Below, piece by piece: positions 1 to 7,848 of a stretch of 50,168 nt of DNA. The notes below the pieces were generated by a model. The model did not search any database. It was not told the DNA's origin and saw nothing but the letters and a program-made list of their open reading frames with translations. Position 1 is the stretch's first letter; each line of letters starts with the position of its first letter. Position numbers and translations under genes: made by a program. Origin of the DNA: Anaerolinea sp. (lineage in GTDB: Bacteria > Chloroflexota > Anaerolineae > Anaerolineales > Anaerolineaceae); the NCBI GenBank assembly GCA_029975055.1, contig JARKPU010000052.1:1-50168 (forward strand), written 5' to 3'.

Positions 1-309
1 TAGATTCTTAACCGCGACGCCCCGGGCGCACCCGGAGGGGTGAAGGACGCGAAGTAACGCGAAAAAGAGAAGAAGGGCGGCCTGGTATTTTCCGTTCTTC
101 CTTCGTGTCACTTCGTGTTACTTCGCGGTTAGATTCTTAACCGCGACACCCCGGGCGCACCCGGAGGGGTGAAGGACGCGAAGTAACGCGAAAAAGAGAA
201 GAAGGGCGGCCTGGTATTCTCCGTTCTTCCTTCGTGTCACTTCGTGTTCCTTCGCGGTTAGATTCTTAACCGCGACACCCCTGGCGCACCCGCAAGGGTG
301 AGGGCCGCG
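1..309. repeat. Tandem 129-bp hairpin repeats (two full copies, one partial)
   Basis: The sequence starting TAGATTCTTAACCGCGAC recurs at 1, 130 and 259, a period of 129 bp; the first two copies are almost identical and the third diverges after about 35 bp. Each unit can fold on itself: CGCGAAGTAACGCGAA on the left is nearly the reverse complement of TTCGTGTTACTTCGCG on the right. The unit junction holds a perfect 9-bp inverted repeat, TCGCGGTTA and TAACCGCGA, around GATTCT. No gene is seen in 1-350. The CGCGAAG/GACGCGAAG vocabulary is shared with the repeats near 46.3-46.8 kb, so they look like one family. Function unknown. Confidence 0.9.
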
Positions 310-338
310 AAGGCCAACAAACTCTTCCTGATCACCGC

Positions 339-344
339 TATAAT
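339..344 (+). promoter_or_regulatory. TATAAT box 6 nt before the threonine synthase ATG
   Basis: A perfect TATAAT lies at 339-344 and the ATG at 351, which leaves only six bases. Transcription from this box would start at or next to the ATG, giving a leaderless mRNA; no ribosome binding site is visible. No good -35 hexamer is seen. The same spacing recurs before several other genes in the window. Confidence 0.6.
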
Positions 345-350
345 CATCGC

Positions 351-1514
351 ATGCAGAGCTATTTCATATATCTTGAATGCACCCAATGTGGAGCGCGCTT
401 CGACAGCGGCCGCCTGCAGACGGTTTGCCCCGGCTGCAACGCACCGCTGGCGGCGCGCTACGACCTGCCCTCGGCCCGCCGCGAACTCGACCGCGAGCAG
501 ATCGGCGCAGCGCGGCGCGGCATGTGGCGCTGGTTCGGCTTGCTCCCGGTGAGCGACCCGGAGAAAATCGTCAACCTTGGAGAAGGCGATACGCCCACGC
601 TGCCCCTCCCGCGGCTGGCCGCCCGGCTCGGATTGCATGAATTGTGGGTGAAGGACGAAAGCTTCAACCCCACCGCCACCTTCAAGGCGCGCGGGCTTTC
701 GGCCGCGGTTTCGAGGGCATGCGAACTGGGCGTGCAGCGGGTGATCATCCCAACCGCCGGGAACGCGGGCGGGGCCATGGCGGCCTACGCCGCCCGCGCG
801 GGCGTGCCGGCGTGCGTGGTGATGCCGGCGGATACGCCGCGGGCCAACATCGAAGAATGCCGCGCCTACGGGGCCGAGGTCGTCCTGGTGGACGGCTTGA
901 TCAATGCCGCCGCGCAACTGGCGGCTCAACGCGCCCGAGAAGAAGGCTGGTTCGACCTTTCCACTTTCAAAGAACCCTACCGCCTGGAAGGCAAAAAAGT
1001 GATGGGCTATGAAATCGCCCAGGCCTTTGGCTGGCGGCTGCCGGATGTGATCCTCTACCCCACCGGCGGGGGCACCGGGCTGGTGGGCATCTGGAAAGCC
1101 TTCAGCGAGCTGGAAGCTCTGGGCTGGCTGGAGGACCGCCGGCTGCCGCGTATGGTGGCCGTGCAGGCCGAGGGCTGCGCCCCGGTGGTGCGCGCGTTCG
1201 AGGCCGGCGCCGAGGCGACCGCCTTTTGGGAAAATGCGCGCACATCCGCCTCGGGGCTGCGCGTGCCGGGGCCGTTCGCCGGGCGGCTCATCCTGCGCAC
1301 GCTGCGCGAGAGCGGTGGGGCAGCCCTGGCCGTGAGCGAAGAGGCAATCCGCGCGGCGCAGGTTCAACTGGCCGGCCTGGAAGGCCTGTTTGTAGCTCCG
1401 GAGGGGGCGGCCACGCTGGCAGGCCTGGTCGAATTACAGCGGCGCGGCCTGCTGCGGCCCGATGAGCGCGTGCTGCTGCTCAACACGGGCACAGGCCTCA
1501 AATACCTCGAATGA
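351..1514 (+). CDS. thrC: Threonine synthase with N-terminal zinc ribbon
   Basis: PLP enzyme that converts O-phosphohomoserine to threonine, the last step of threonine synthesis, in the cytoplasm. The 387-residue protein begins with a four-cysteine zinc-ribbon-like segment (C10, C13, C26, C29), as in many bacterial and archaeal threonine synthases of this size. The PLP-binding lysine is K112 in TATFKARG, and the phosphate-binding glycine loop TGGGTG is at 238-243. The fold-type II layout is complete to the C-terminal LLNTGTGLKYL. The ATG at 351 is chosen because the zinc ribbon starts right after it and TATAAT ends 6 nt upstream. It stands alone, between hairpin repeats and the coaE promoter. 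A related PLP lyase is possible but less likely. Confidence 0.9.
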   Translation: MQSYFIYLECTQCGARFDSGRLQTVCPGCNAPLAARYDLPSARRELDREQIGAARRGMWRWFGLLPVSDPEKIVNLGEGDTPTLPLPRLAARLGLHELWVKDESFNPTATFKARGLSAAVSRACELGVQRVIIPTAGNAGGAMAAYAARAGVPACVVMPADTPRANIEECRAYGAEVVLVDGLINAAAQLAAQRAREEGWFDLSTFKEPYRLEGKKVMGYEIAQAFGWRLPDVILYPTGGGTGLVGIWKAFSELEALGWLEDRRLPRMVAVQAEGCAPVVRAFEAGAEATAFWENARTSASGLRVPGPFAGRLILRTLRESGGAALAVSEEAIRAAQVQLAGLEGLFVAPEGAATLAGLVELQRRGLLRPDERVLLLNTGTGLKYLE

Positions 1515-1533
1515 CGATTGTGTTTCGATTTTT

Positions 1534-1583
1534 TGTAAATTGTGGTGCTTGCCCCGCAATTCACGGAAAAAGATTTACACGAT
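1534..1583 (+). repeat. Small hairpin repeat, copy 1 (after thrC)
   Basis: Twenty bases after the thrC stop lies AATTGTGG (1538-1545) pairing with CCGCAATT (1554-1561), one G-U pair included, with a short GTGCTTGCC-type apex. The same element, including flanks TGTAAATTGTGG before and GGAAA..ACACG after, recurs at 11941-11990 behind another gene end. It may act as a terminator, though no T-run follows directly; a small dispersed palindromic repeat is as likely. Confidence 0.65.
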
Positions 1584-1605
1584 CCGAATGACGCCTCGCT
1601 GTAAT

Positions 1606-1634
1606 TTGACAATCCGGAGGGGCATAGATAAAAT
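1606..1634 (+). promoter_or_regulatory. Sigma-70 promoter of the coaE operon
   Basis: TTGACA at 1606-1611 and TAAAAT at 1629-1634 are separated by exactly 17 bp. This is the best match to a housekeeping promoter upstream of coaE, and predicts an mRNA leader of about 145 nt. Confidence 0.7.
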
Positions 1635-1662
1635 GAAAGTGCCAGCCAAGCGAGAAGGCGCC

Positions 1663-1719
1663 CGAGGTTGAGGGGAGTGCGAGCGCGGGATCTCGCTGCC
1701 CACTCAGAAAAGAACCTCG
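1663..1719 (+). other. Possible structured 5' leader of coaE mRNA
   Basis: CGAGGTT (1663-1669) can pair with AACCTCG (1713-1719); inside, GAGTG (1675-1679) pairs with CACTC (1701-1705) and CGAG (1680-1683) with CTCG (1692-1695). The nested arms lie inside the predicted leader between the promoter and the GTG start. I recognise no known riboswitch. Confidence 0.4.
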
Positions 1720-1787
1720 AACGGCCTGGGCGGCGGCAGATGCGGGCGGTTCCCCTGGCAGGCAGATACCATGAGTAAGGAGCAACC

Positions 1788-2933
1788 GTGAGCAAGTGGG
1801 CGGGAAAATACGTGATCGGGCTGACCGGCAACATCGGCACCGGCAAAAGCGTCGTCCGGCGCATGCTCGAACACCTGGGGGCTTACGGGATCGACGCCGA
1901 TGCCCTTTCTCACCGCACGATTGCGAAAGGCGCGCCCGGCTACCAGCCTGTGATCGACCATTTTGGGCGCTGGATCCTCTCCCCGCAGGGGGAGATCGAC
2001 CGGACCAAACTGGCGCGCGTGGTGTTTGGCGATAAAGAAGCCCTGGCGCAACTGGAAGGGATCATCCATCCGCTTGTCCAACAGGGCGTGGATTGGCTGG
2101 TCAAACGCTCCTCGCAGCGCGTGGTGGTGGTGGAGGCGATCAAGCTGCTCGAGTCGAGCCTCTCCAGGGGCTGTGACAGCATCTGGGTGACGTACACCCC
2201 GCCGGAAATCCAGCTCACCCGCCTGATGGTCAACCGCAAGATGAGCGAAGCCGAGGCCCGCCAACGGATCGCCTCGCAGCCGCCGCAAGAGCAAAAACTG
2301 GCCGCCGCGAACGTGGTCATCCGCAATGACTCTTCCTTTGAAGAGACCTGGCGGCAGGTGACTGCGGCCTGGAAGCGCTTCGTGCCCAAGGGCGCCGAGG
2401 CCGCTCAAGAGGTCAGCACCAAGCCGGTACACCGCCTGCCGCAAGGCGAGTTGAGCGTTCAGCGCGGCAAGCCGCGCGACTCGGAAGCCATCGCCGGGTT
2501 AATCAACCGGGCACGAAAGCCTCCCCGCCCGGTGACGCGCGATGATGTGATGGCCGCGTTTGGCGAGAAAGCCTTTTTAATGCTGCGCGTGGGGCCAAGC
2601 CTGGCCGGGCTGCTGGGCTGGCAGGTAGAAAACCTGGTGGCCCGCACGGTGGATATCGTCCTGGCGGAGGATGTGCCCCCCAACGAGGTGTTGCCCGCCC
2701 TGGTGGAAGAGATGGAGCGCTCGTCGAAGAACCTGCAGTGCGAGGCTTCGTTGGTGTTTGTGCCGCCCGAACTGGCCAACGAGACTTTTTGGAAAGGCCT
2801 GGGTTACGAAAAGCGCGCTCCACAGTCTTTGGGTGTGACGGCCTGGCAGGAAGCCGCCGCCGAGTCGATCCGCCCGGGCAGCACCATGTTCTTCAAGCAG
2901 CTGCGCGTTGACCGGGTTTTGCGGCCGATCTGA
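1788..2933 (+). CDS. coaE: Dephospho-CoA kinase fused to a GNAT-like C-terminal domain
   Basis: The N-terminal half (about 1-205) is dephospho-CoA kinase, which phosphorylates the 3'-OH of dephospho-CoA with ATP, the last step of CoA synthesis. It carries the P-loop GLTGNIGTGKS, DADALSH, and the family's C-terminal ANVVIRND. Family members are normally about 200 residues; this one has 381. Residues about 225-380 resemble a GNAT acyltransferase fold (VQRGKPRDSEAIAGLINRA at the start, FWKGLGYEKR near the end), although the usual Q/R-x-x-G-x-G/A acetyl-CoA loop is not clear. Start: GTG at 1788, with GGAG at 1779-1782 five bases upstream. cdaA follows after 85 bp, so coaE-cdaA-cdaR-der may be one unit. 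The kinase call is firm; the second domain is inferred. Confidence 0.88.
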   Translation: MSKWAGKYVIGLTGNIGTGKSVVRRMLEHLGAYGIDADALSHRTIAKGAPGYQPVIDHFGRWILSPQGEIDRTKLARVVFGDKEALAQLEGIIHPLVQQGVDWLVKRSSQRVVVVEAIKLLESSLSRGCDSIWVTYTPPEIQLTRLMVNRKMSEAEARQRIASQPPQEQKLAAANVVIRNDSSFEETWRQVTAAWKRFVPKGAEAAQEVSTKPVHRLPQGELSVQRGKPRDSEAIAGLINRARKPPRPVTRDDVMAAFGEKAFLMLRVGPSLAGLLGWQVENLVARTVDIVLAEDVPPNEVLPALVEEMERSSKNLQCEASLVFVPPELANETFWKGLGYEKRAPQSLGVTAWQEAAAESIRPGSTMFFKQLRVDRVLRPI

Positions 2934-3018
2934 TGCTCCGCAGAACAACCGGCATGCTCCGGCCGCCATCCGATGACCCGCCGCGGCGCGGCGCCTGGCT
3001 CGCCTTTCTAACCGTGCA

Positions 3019-3900
3019 ATGGCCGATTTACTGAGTGAAATTGTTTTCCTTTTCCAGCGCCTCACCTGGACTTCCGTCCTCGACCTGGCGCTGGTAACGT
3101 TGATCATCTTCACCCTGCTGGTGATGGTGCGCGAGACGCAGGCCGTCATCCTCTTGCGCGGGGTGATTCTGATCATCATTTTCCTCAGCCTGCTCACCAG
3201 CCTGGTGGACCTGCCGGCCTTCTCGTGGTTGATCACCACCACGCTGCCGGCGCTCTTGCTGGCCATTCCGGTGATCTTTGCGCCCGAGATCCGCCGCGGC
3301 CTCGAACGGCTGGGCCGGGCAGGCTCGGCCCCGCTGCTCAGCCGCCAGACGGCTTCCAGCGAGATGGACGAAATCATCCGCGCGGTGGTGGCGGCATCGG
3401 CGCGCCTTTCTTCGCGCGAGCACGGCGCGCTGATCGTGCTGCAGCGCAGCGACAACCTGGATGATTACATCCGCACCGGGGTGCGCATGAATGCCCGCGT
3501 GACGCCGGAGCTGCTCTTGCAGGTGTTCTACCCCAACACGCCGCTGCACGATGGCGCGGTGATCATCGCCGGTGGCGTGCTTTCGGCGGCGGCGTGCGTC
3601 ATGCCGCTTTCGGCCAGCGGCATCCTCAACCGCACTCCCGACCGGCAGATGGGCCTGCGTCACCGCGCCGCGCTGGGCATCTCGGAGGCTTCCGATGCGA
3701 TTGCCGTGGTGGTTTCGGAAGAGACGGGCATGGTCTCGGTGGCGCATAACGGGCGCATGATCCGCCGCCTCGACAGCGAACGCCTGGAAAACATCCTCCA
3801 CACCTTTTACCCGACGGCGCCTTCCGCCTCCTGGCTTTCGGAGCGCCTCAAGAAGCTCTTCCGCGGCGGCAAACAACCGCCCGGCAAGGAGGGCGGATGA
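3019..3900 (+). CDS. cdaA: Diadenylate cyclase CdaA (membrane c-di-AMP synthase)
   Basis: Makes cyclic di-AMP from two ATP at the membrane. The 293-residue protein has three hydrophobic segments in its first 95 residues, then a DAC domain. The two family signatures are intact: D178-G179-A180 in LHDGAVIIAGG and R214-H215-R216 in GLRHRAALGI. That combination is CdaA/DacA, not DisA. The C-terminus is basic and low in complexity. Start ATG 3019 lacks a clear ribosome binding site; it places the first membrane segment properly. The stop overlaps the next start (ATGA), coupling it to cdaR, the usual partner and modulator of CdaA. Size matches the family. Confidence 0.92.
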   Translation: MADLLSEIVFLFQRLTWTSVLDLALVTLIIFTLLVMVRETQAVILLRGVILIIIFLSLLTSLVDLPAFSWLITTTLPALLLAIPVIFAPEIRRGLERLGRAGSAPLLSRQTASSEMDEIIRAVVAASARLSSREHGALIVLQRSDNLDDYIRTGVRMNARVTPELLLQVFYPNTPLHDGAVIIAGGVLSAAACVMPLSASGILNRTPDRQMGLRHRAALGISEASDAIAVVVSEETGMVSVAHNGRMIRRLDSERLENILHTFYPTAPSASWLSERLKKLFRGGKQPPGKEGG

Positions 3901-5159
3901 ACCTGCTGCGCCAGGCCCTGCGCTTCATCCCCACCCTGCTGCTCTCGTTCGTCCTGGCAGTTGCGGTATGGATTTCGGCGGTCACTTCGACCGACCCGAC
4001 CGAAGAGCGGGTTTATCCGCGCCAGGTCACTATCGAGGTGGTCGGCCTCGATCCGGCGATGATCATTACCTCTGAGGAGACCCGCCAGATCAGCCTGAGG
4101 CTCAGCGCGCCGCGCTCGGTGTGGGACCGGTTGACCGCCGAACGGGAACCCGTCCGCGCGATAGTCGATCTTTCCGGGATGCCCGCGGGCACCCATTCGG
4201 TGGAGGTGAAAGTGCAGGTGGGCGTCACGCCTGTGCGCGTGGTCTCGTACAGCCCGCGCACCATCACCCTCACCATCGAAGAGCTGGCCACCACCACGCT
4301 GCCGATCCAGATCGTCAGGCGCGGCGAGCCGGCGCTGGGGTATGAAGCCGGGCTTCCCACCGCGGATATGGAGGCGGCCACCATTTCGGGCCCCGAGTCG
4401 CTCGTCAGCCGGGTGAAAAAGCTGCGTGTGGTGCTGGATATCAGCCGCGCAAACGATGCGCTCACCCGCTCGCTGCCGGTTCAGGCGCTGGATGAGAATG
4501 ACCTGCAGATCAACGGCCTGACGATCACCCCCGATCAGATCACCGTCAGCCAGCCGATCACCCAGCGCGGCGGTTACCGCAATGTGGTCGTCAAGGTGGT
4601 GACGATCGGGCAGATCGCCAGCGGTTACCGCCTGACGACCATTTCGGTTTTCCCGCCGGCGGTGACGGTCTTCGCTTCAGACCCCTCGCTGGTGGATAAA
4701 CTGCCCGGCTACGTGGAAACGAGCCCGCTCGACCTGACCGGCGCGAAAGACGATGTCGATACGCGCGTGCAGCTCAACCTGCCGGAGGGCATCTCGGTGG
4801 TGGGCGACCAGACCGTCAATGTGGTGGTGGGCGTCTCGGCGATCGAAGGCAGCCTGACGCTCACCGATGTTCCGGTGGTGGCGATCAACCTCAGCCCGGG
4901 GCTGGGCGCCAGCCTTTCGCCCTCCACGGTGAATATCATTCTCTCCGGGCCGCTGCCTTTGCTGGATGCGCTGCAGAGCAGTGATGTGCGCGTGGTGATC
5001 GACCTGACCGGCGTGGCGGCGGGGACATACCAGCTCGTGCCGCGCGTGGAGCTGAACGGCACCGAACTGCGCGTGGAATCGGTGCTGCCCGGCTCGATCG
5101 AAGTGACGGTCGGCCGGGCCACGCCCACGCCGCGCGCCACGGGCGGCACCCCGCCGTAA
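3897..5159 (+). CDS. cdaR: CdaR, YbbR-repeat regulator of CdaA
   Basis: Membrane-anchored extracytoplasmic protein of the YbbR family, which in Firmicutes binds CdaA and adjusts c-di-AMP synthesis. One N-terminal anchor (about residues 8-30, TLLLSFVLAVAVWISAV) is followed by a long beta-rich ectodomain with repeated YbbR-like units, recognisable by recurring stretches such as VVVKVVTIGQIASGY and patterns of the form LPxxVxVxGP. The C-terminal tail RATPTPRATGGTPP is Thr/Pro-rich. Its start overlaps the cdaA stop by four bases (ATGA), strong evidence of translational coupling. 420 residues is within the family range. The regulatory role is known from other phyla and is inferred here. Confidence 0.85.
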   Translation: MNLLRQALRFIPTLLLSFVLAVAVWISAVTSTDPTEERVYPRQVTIEVVGLDPAMIITSEETRQISLRLSAPRSVWDRLTAEREPVRAIVDLSGMPAGTHSVEVKVQVGVTPVRVVSYSPRTITLTIEELATTTLPIQIVRRGEPALGYEAGLPTADMEAATISGPESLVSRVKKLRVVLDISRANDALTRSLPVQALDENDLQINGLTITPDQITVSQPITQRGGYRNVVVKVVTIGQIASGYRLTTISVFPPAVTVFASDPSLVDKLPGYVETSPLDLTGAKDDVDTRVQLNLPEGISVVGDQTVNVVVGVSAIEGSLTLTDVPVVAINLSPGLGASLSPSTVNIILSGPLPLLDALQSSDVRVVIDLTGVAAGTYQLVPRVELNGTELRVESVLPGSIEVTVGRATPTPRATGGTPP

Positions 5160-5193
5160 GTCGTTCTCCATCCTTTTGCCGGTCGATTCATGG

Positions 5194-5199
5194 TATAAA
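5194..5199 (+). promoter_or_regulatory. TATAAA box 9 nt before der
   Basis: TATAAA at 5194-5199 stands nine bases before the der ATG at 5209. It would give a nearly leaderless transcript, in addition to any read-through from coaE-cdaA-cdaR. No -35 is obvious. Confidence 0.45.
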
Positions 5200-5208
5200 T
5201 AGCCCACG

Positions 5209-6576
5209 ATGGCAAAGCCGATTGTCGCCCTGGTGGGGCGTCCCAATGTTGGAAAAAGCACGCTCTTCAACCGCCTGGCGGGGGAGATGCTGGCGATCGT
5301 CGATGACACACCCGGCACGACGCGCGACCGGTTGTTTGCCGAAGCCGAATGGAACGGGGTGGCCTTCGATATCGTCGATACGGGCGGCATCGACCCGGCG
5401 GCCGCCCGCGCCGGCAGAGAGCCGCTTTCGATTGACTCGGCGGATTTTATCAACGAAATTCGCACCCAGGCCGAGCTGGCCATTCAGGAATCGGACGCGG
5501 TGCTCTTTTTGGTGGATGCAATTTCCGGGGTGACGCCGGCCGACCGTGAAGTGGCGCAAATTTTGCGCCGCAGCCAGCGGCTGCGCGAAGGCGCTCCCTG
5601 GCCGCCCATTTACCTGGTGGTGAATAAAGCCGATAGCCAGAGCCTGCGCGAAAACACCCCCGAATTCTACGAGCTGGGCATGGGCGAACCGTACGCCATC
5701 TCGGCGGTGCACGGAACCGGCACCGGCGACTTGCTGGACGACCTGGTGGCGGCTTTTCCGCCTCAGGAGGAGGGCGTCGAAGACGATTCTGTCAAGATTG
5801 CCATCGTCGGCAAGCCGAACGTGGGCAAATCCAGCCTGCTCAACCGCCTGGTGGGTGAGGAGCGCGCCATTGTCAGCCCAATCGCCGGGACAACCCGCGA
5901 CGCGATCGACACGAAAATCGAGGTGAACGGCCTGCCCGTCACCCTGATCGACACGGCGGGCATCCGGCGCAGGGGGAAGATCGAACCCGGGGTGGAAAAG
6001 TACAGCGTGCTGCGCTCGATGCGGGCCATCGAACGCAGCGACGTGGCCCTGCTGATGATCGACGCGACCACGGGCATCACCGCGCAGGACGCGCATATCG
6101 CGGGTTTCATCCTGGAAGCCTGGAAGAGCACCGTGGTGCTGGTGAATAAATGGGATGCCATCGAGAAAGATAACCAGACCATGCAGGAATTCACCACGCG
6201 CATCCGCCAGGAGTTGAACTTCATGGATTACGTGCCGATCTTGTTCATCTCGGCCAAGAGCGGCCAGCGGGTGGATCAGGTCCTGCCGACCGCGCTGCGC
6301 GTTCAGGAAGAGCGCCTGGTGCGCCTGAGCACGGGGCAGGTGAACCGCCTGGTGCAAGATGCGCAGGAGAAGCACCATCCGACCTCGAAATCGGGCAAGT
6401 CCTTGAATATTTACTACGGCACGCAGGTGCGCAGCGATCCGCCGACCTTTTTGCTGTTCTGCAACGACCCCAAGCTGGGGCACTTCAGCTACGTGCGCTA
6501 CCTCGAAAACACCTTTCGCAAGGCGTACCCCTTCACCGGAACGCCGATTCGTTTCGTCTTCAAAGCCCGCGGGTAA
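5209..6576 (+). CDS. der: Ribosome biogenesis GTPase Der (EngA)
   Basis: Essential double-GTPase that assists assembly of the 50S ribosomal subunit. Two complete G domains are visible: the first with GRPNVGKS near the N-terminus, DTGG and NKAD, the second with GKPNVGKS, DTAG and NKWD. They are followed by the C-terminal KH-like domain (from about residue 365, ending RFVFKARG). 455 residues is typical. Start ATG 5209 is fixed by the standard MAKPIVALVGRPNVGKS beginning; no ribosome binding site is seen and a TATAAA box lies nine bases upstream. It follows cdaR by 49 bp and converges on the epimerase gene, with a UUCG hairpin between them. Confidence 0.96.
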   Translation: MAKPIVALVGRPNVGKSTLFNRLAGEMLAIVDDTPGTTRDRLFAEAEWNGVAFDIVDTGGIDPAAARAGREPLSIDSADFINEIRTQAELAIQESDAVLFLVDAISGVTPADREVAQILRRSQRLREGAPWPPIYLVVNKADSQSLRENTPEFYELGMGEPYAISAVHGTGTGDLLDDLVAAFPPQEEGVEDDSVKIAIVGKPNVGKSSLLNRLVGEERAIVSPIAGTTRDAIDTKIEVNGLPVTLIDTAGIRRRGKIEPGVEKYSVLRSMRAIERSDVALLMIDATTGITAQDAHIAGFILEAWKSTVVLVNKWDAIEKDNQTMQEFTTRIRQELNFMDYVPILFISAKSGQRVDQVLPTALRVQEERLVRLSTGQVNRLVQDAQEKHHPTSKSGKSLNIYYGTQVRSDPPTFLLFCNDPKLGHFSYVRYLENTFRKAYPFTGTPIRFVFKARG

Positions 6577-6598
6577 TTCACTTCGTTTGAGCGGCCAG

Positions 6599-6612
6599 CG
6601 GGGTTCGCCCCG
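6599..6612. terminator. UUCG-capped hairpin between der and the epimerase gene
   Basis: CGGGG (6599-6603) and CCCCG (6608-6612) close a TTCG tetraloop, a very stable hairpin, 23 bp after the der stop and just before the end of the convergent gene. The following TGGTATTCTGATTT is only moderately T-rich, so termination is plausible but not certain. Confidence 0.55.
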
Positions 6613-6624
6613 TGGTATTCTGAT

Positions 6625-7554
6625 TTAATTCTGCCGGATTTTTGGATCTTGCTCGAGCGTGTTGCGCAAGCCCACGCTCAGCGGGGTGAGCGGCTGGTAG
6701 GAGAGCAGCTTACGCGCCAGGGTCAGGTCGGCGCGCATGCGCCGCGGCCCGCCCTCGTTGCGCGGGTTATACACCACCTCGGGCGAGCCGCCCGTCACTT
6801 CGACGACCTGGCGCACCAGGTCGCGCGTGGAAGTCTCTACCCCGCTGCCCACGTTGATGGTCTTCTGGTCCACGCCGCTGGCGGTTGCAGCGGAGGCCAT
6901 GGCGTTCACCACATCGTCGATATAGACGTAATCGCGCGTCTGGGTGCCGTCGCCATGGACGACCAGCGTACCGTTGTGAAAGGCCTGGCGCAGGAAGTAG
7001 GGGATCACCGGGGCGTGCACCGGCGGAAGGTGCTGCCCGGGGCCATAGGCGTTGAAGACGCGCAGGATTACCGTCTCGATGCCCCACAGCATGCCGATGG
7101 TGCGCACATAATACTCCGCCGCGAGCTTGGAAACGGCGTAGGGCGAGCGCGGGTTGGGGGTGGCGTTCTCCGTAAGGGGCTGCTCTTTTTGATCGCCGTA
7201 CACCGCGCCGGAAGAGACGAGCACCACGCGGCGCACGCCTACATCGCGGGTGGCTTCCATGAGGGTGACGGTGCCGCCCACGTTGACCGTGTTGTACTCG
7301 CGCGGGTAAAGCACCGATTCGGGCACCGAAACGCGCGCCGCCAGGTGGAAAACACAATCTACATCCTGGAGCAGCGTCCACAGCTTGGGGCGGTCGTTGA
7401 CATCGCCGCGCGTGAGGAAGATATCGGGGCTGAGCGACTGAGGGTTGCCGGTCGAGAGATCATCCAGCCCTCTCACCGCGTGGCCTTCGGCAGCCAGGCG
7501 GTTAGCCAGTGCCGACCCTAAAAACCCTGCCGCACCTGTGATGAGAAATCGCAT
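6625..7554 (-). CDS. NAD-dependent epimerase/dehydratase (SDR, nucleotide-sugar type)
   Basis: Extended short-chain dehydrogenase of about 309 residues that likely acts on a nucleotide sugar, for example a UDP-glucose 4-epimerase-like step in surface polysaccharide synthesis. The Rossmann motif GAAGFLG is at the N-terminus, DDLSTG marks the NAD-ribose region, and the catalytic pair is in YAVSKLAAEYY, with the upstream SSGAVYG serine. The substrate-side motif RVFNAYGPGQ is also present. The ATG at 7554 (MRFLITGAAG) is chosen because the Rossmann strand must start there; the frame stays open upstream but that stretch is not conserved-looking. The TATAAT at 7696-7701 on this strand is preceded by TGC (extended -10). 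The exact sugar substrate cannot be read from the sequence. Confidence 0.85.
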   Translation of the reverse strand: MRFLITGAAGFLGSALANRLAAEGHAVRGLDDLSTGNPQSLSPDIFLTRGDVNDRPKLWTLLQDVDCVFHLAARVSVPESVLYPREYNTVNVGGTVTLMEATRDVGVRRVVLVSSGAVYGDQKEQPLTENATPNPRSPYAVSKLAAEYYVRTIGMLWGIETVILRVFNAYGPGQHLPPVHAPVIPYFLRQAFHNGTLVVHGDGTQTRDYVYIDDVVNAMASAATASGVDQKTINVGSGVETSTRDLVRQVVEVTGGSPEVVYNPRNEGGPRRMRADLTLARKLLSYQPLTPLSVGLRNTLEQDPKIRQN

Positions 7555-7695
7555 GGAATCCAATAGTTGCCGAGATGGTGAAGTTCCCTTTACCCCCTGG
7601 TTGGGAAAGTGCTTCGATTGAGTGGCTTTCCATGGTGGATCGTCACTCGAGGCACGATCCTGTTTGGCGCAGGCCGGCAACGAGAACTTGCCCTC

Positions 7696-7704
7696 ATTAT
7701 AGCA
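7696..7704 (-). promoter_or_regulatory. Extended -10 promoter (TGCTATAAT) for the epimerase gene
   Basis: On the minus strand TATAAT is preceded by TGC, the extended -10 arrangement. No -35 match is found 17 bp away. It predicts a leader of about 135 nt; the stretch 7555-7848 otherwise shows no gene. Confidence 0.5.
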
Positions 7705-7848
7705 TAGGCCAACGCGAGGCAGGCGGCACGGTGGTGACCTTTATCTGTCTGATTGCTGACAACCGCACCCCCGCCACAGGAAAGGCCTGCATGTACAATT
7801 TTTATAGAAGGATACCGATTATCAGAACCCGTAACATGGAGGATGAAA

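Noticed and set aside
1..309. CRISPR array
   Set aside because: The repeat unit is 129 bp and nearly identical over its full length; there are no variable spacers and no cas gene.
258..1367. Long minus-strand frame opposite threonine synthase
   Set aside because: Antisense shadow of a high-GC gene; the plus strand has the complete motif set.
1771..1791. Six-codon frame before coaE as a real gene
   Set aside because: Too short to support as a gene; kept only as an observation about translation.
6599..6612. tRNA or other structured RNA fragment (UUCG hairpin)
   Set aside because: Only a single 5-bp stem, no cloverleaf; read as a terminator-type hairpin.
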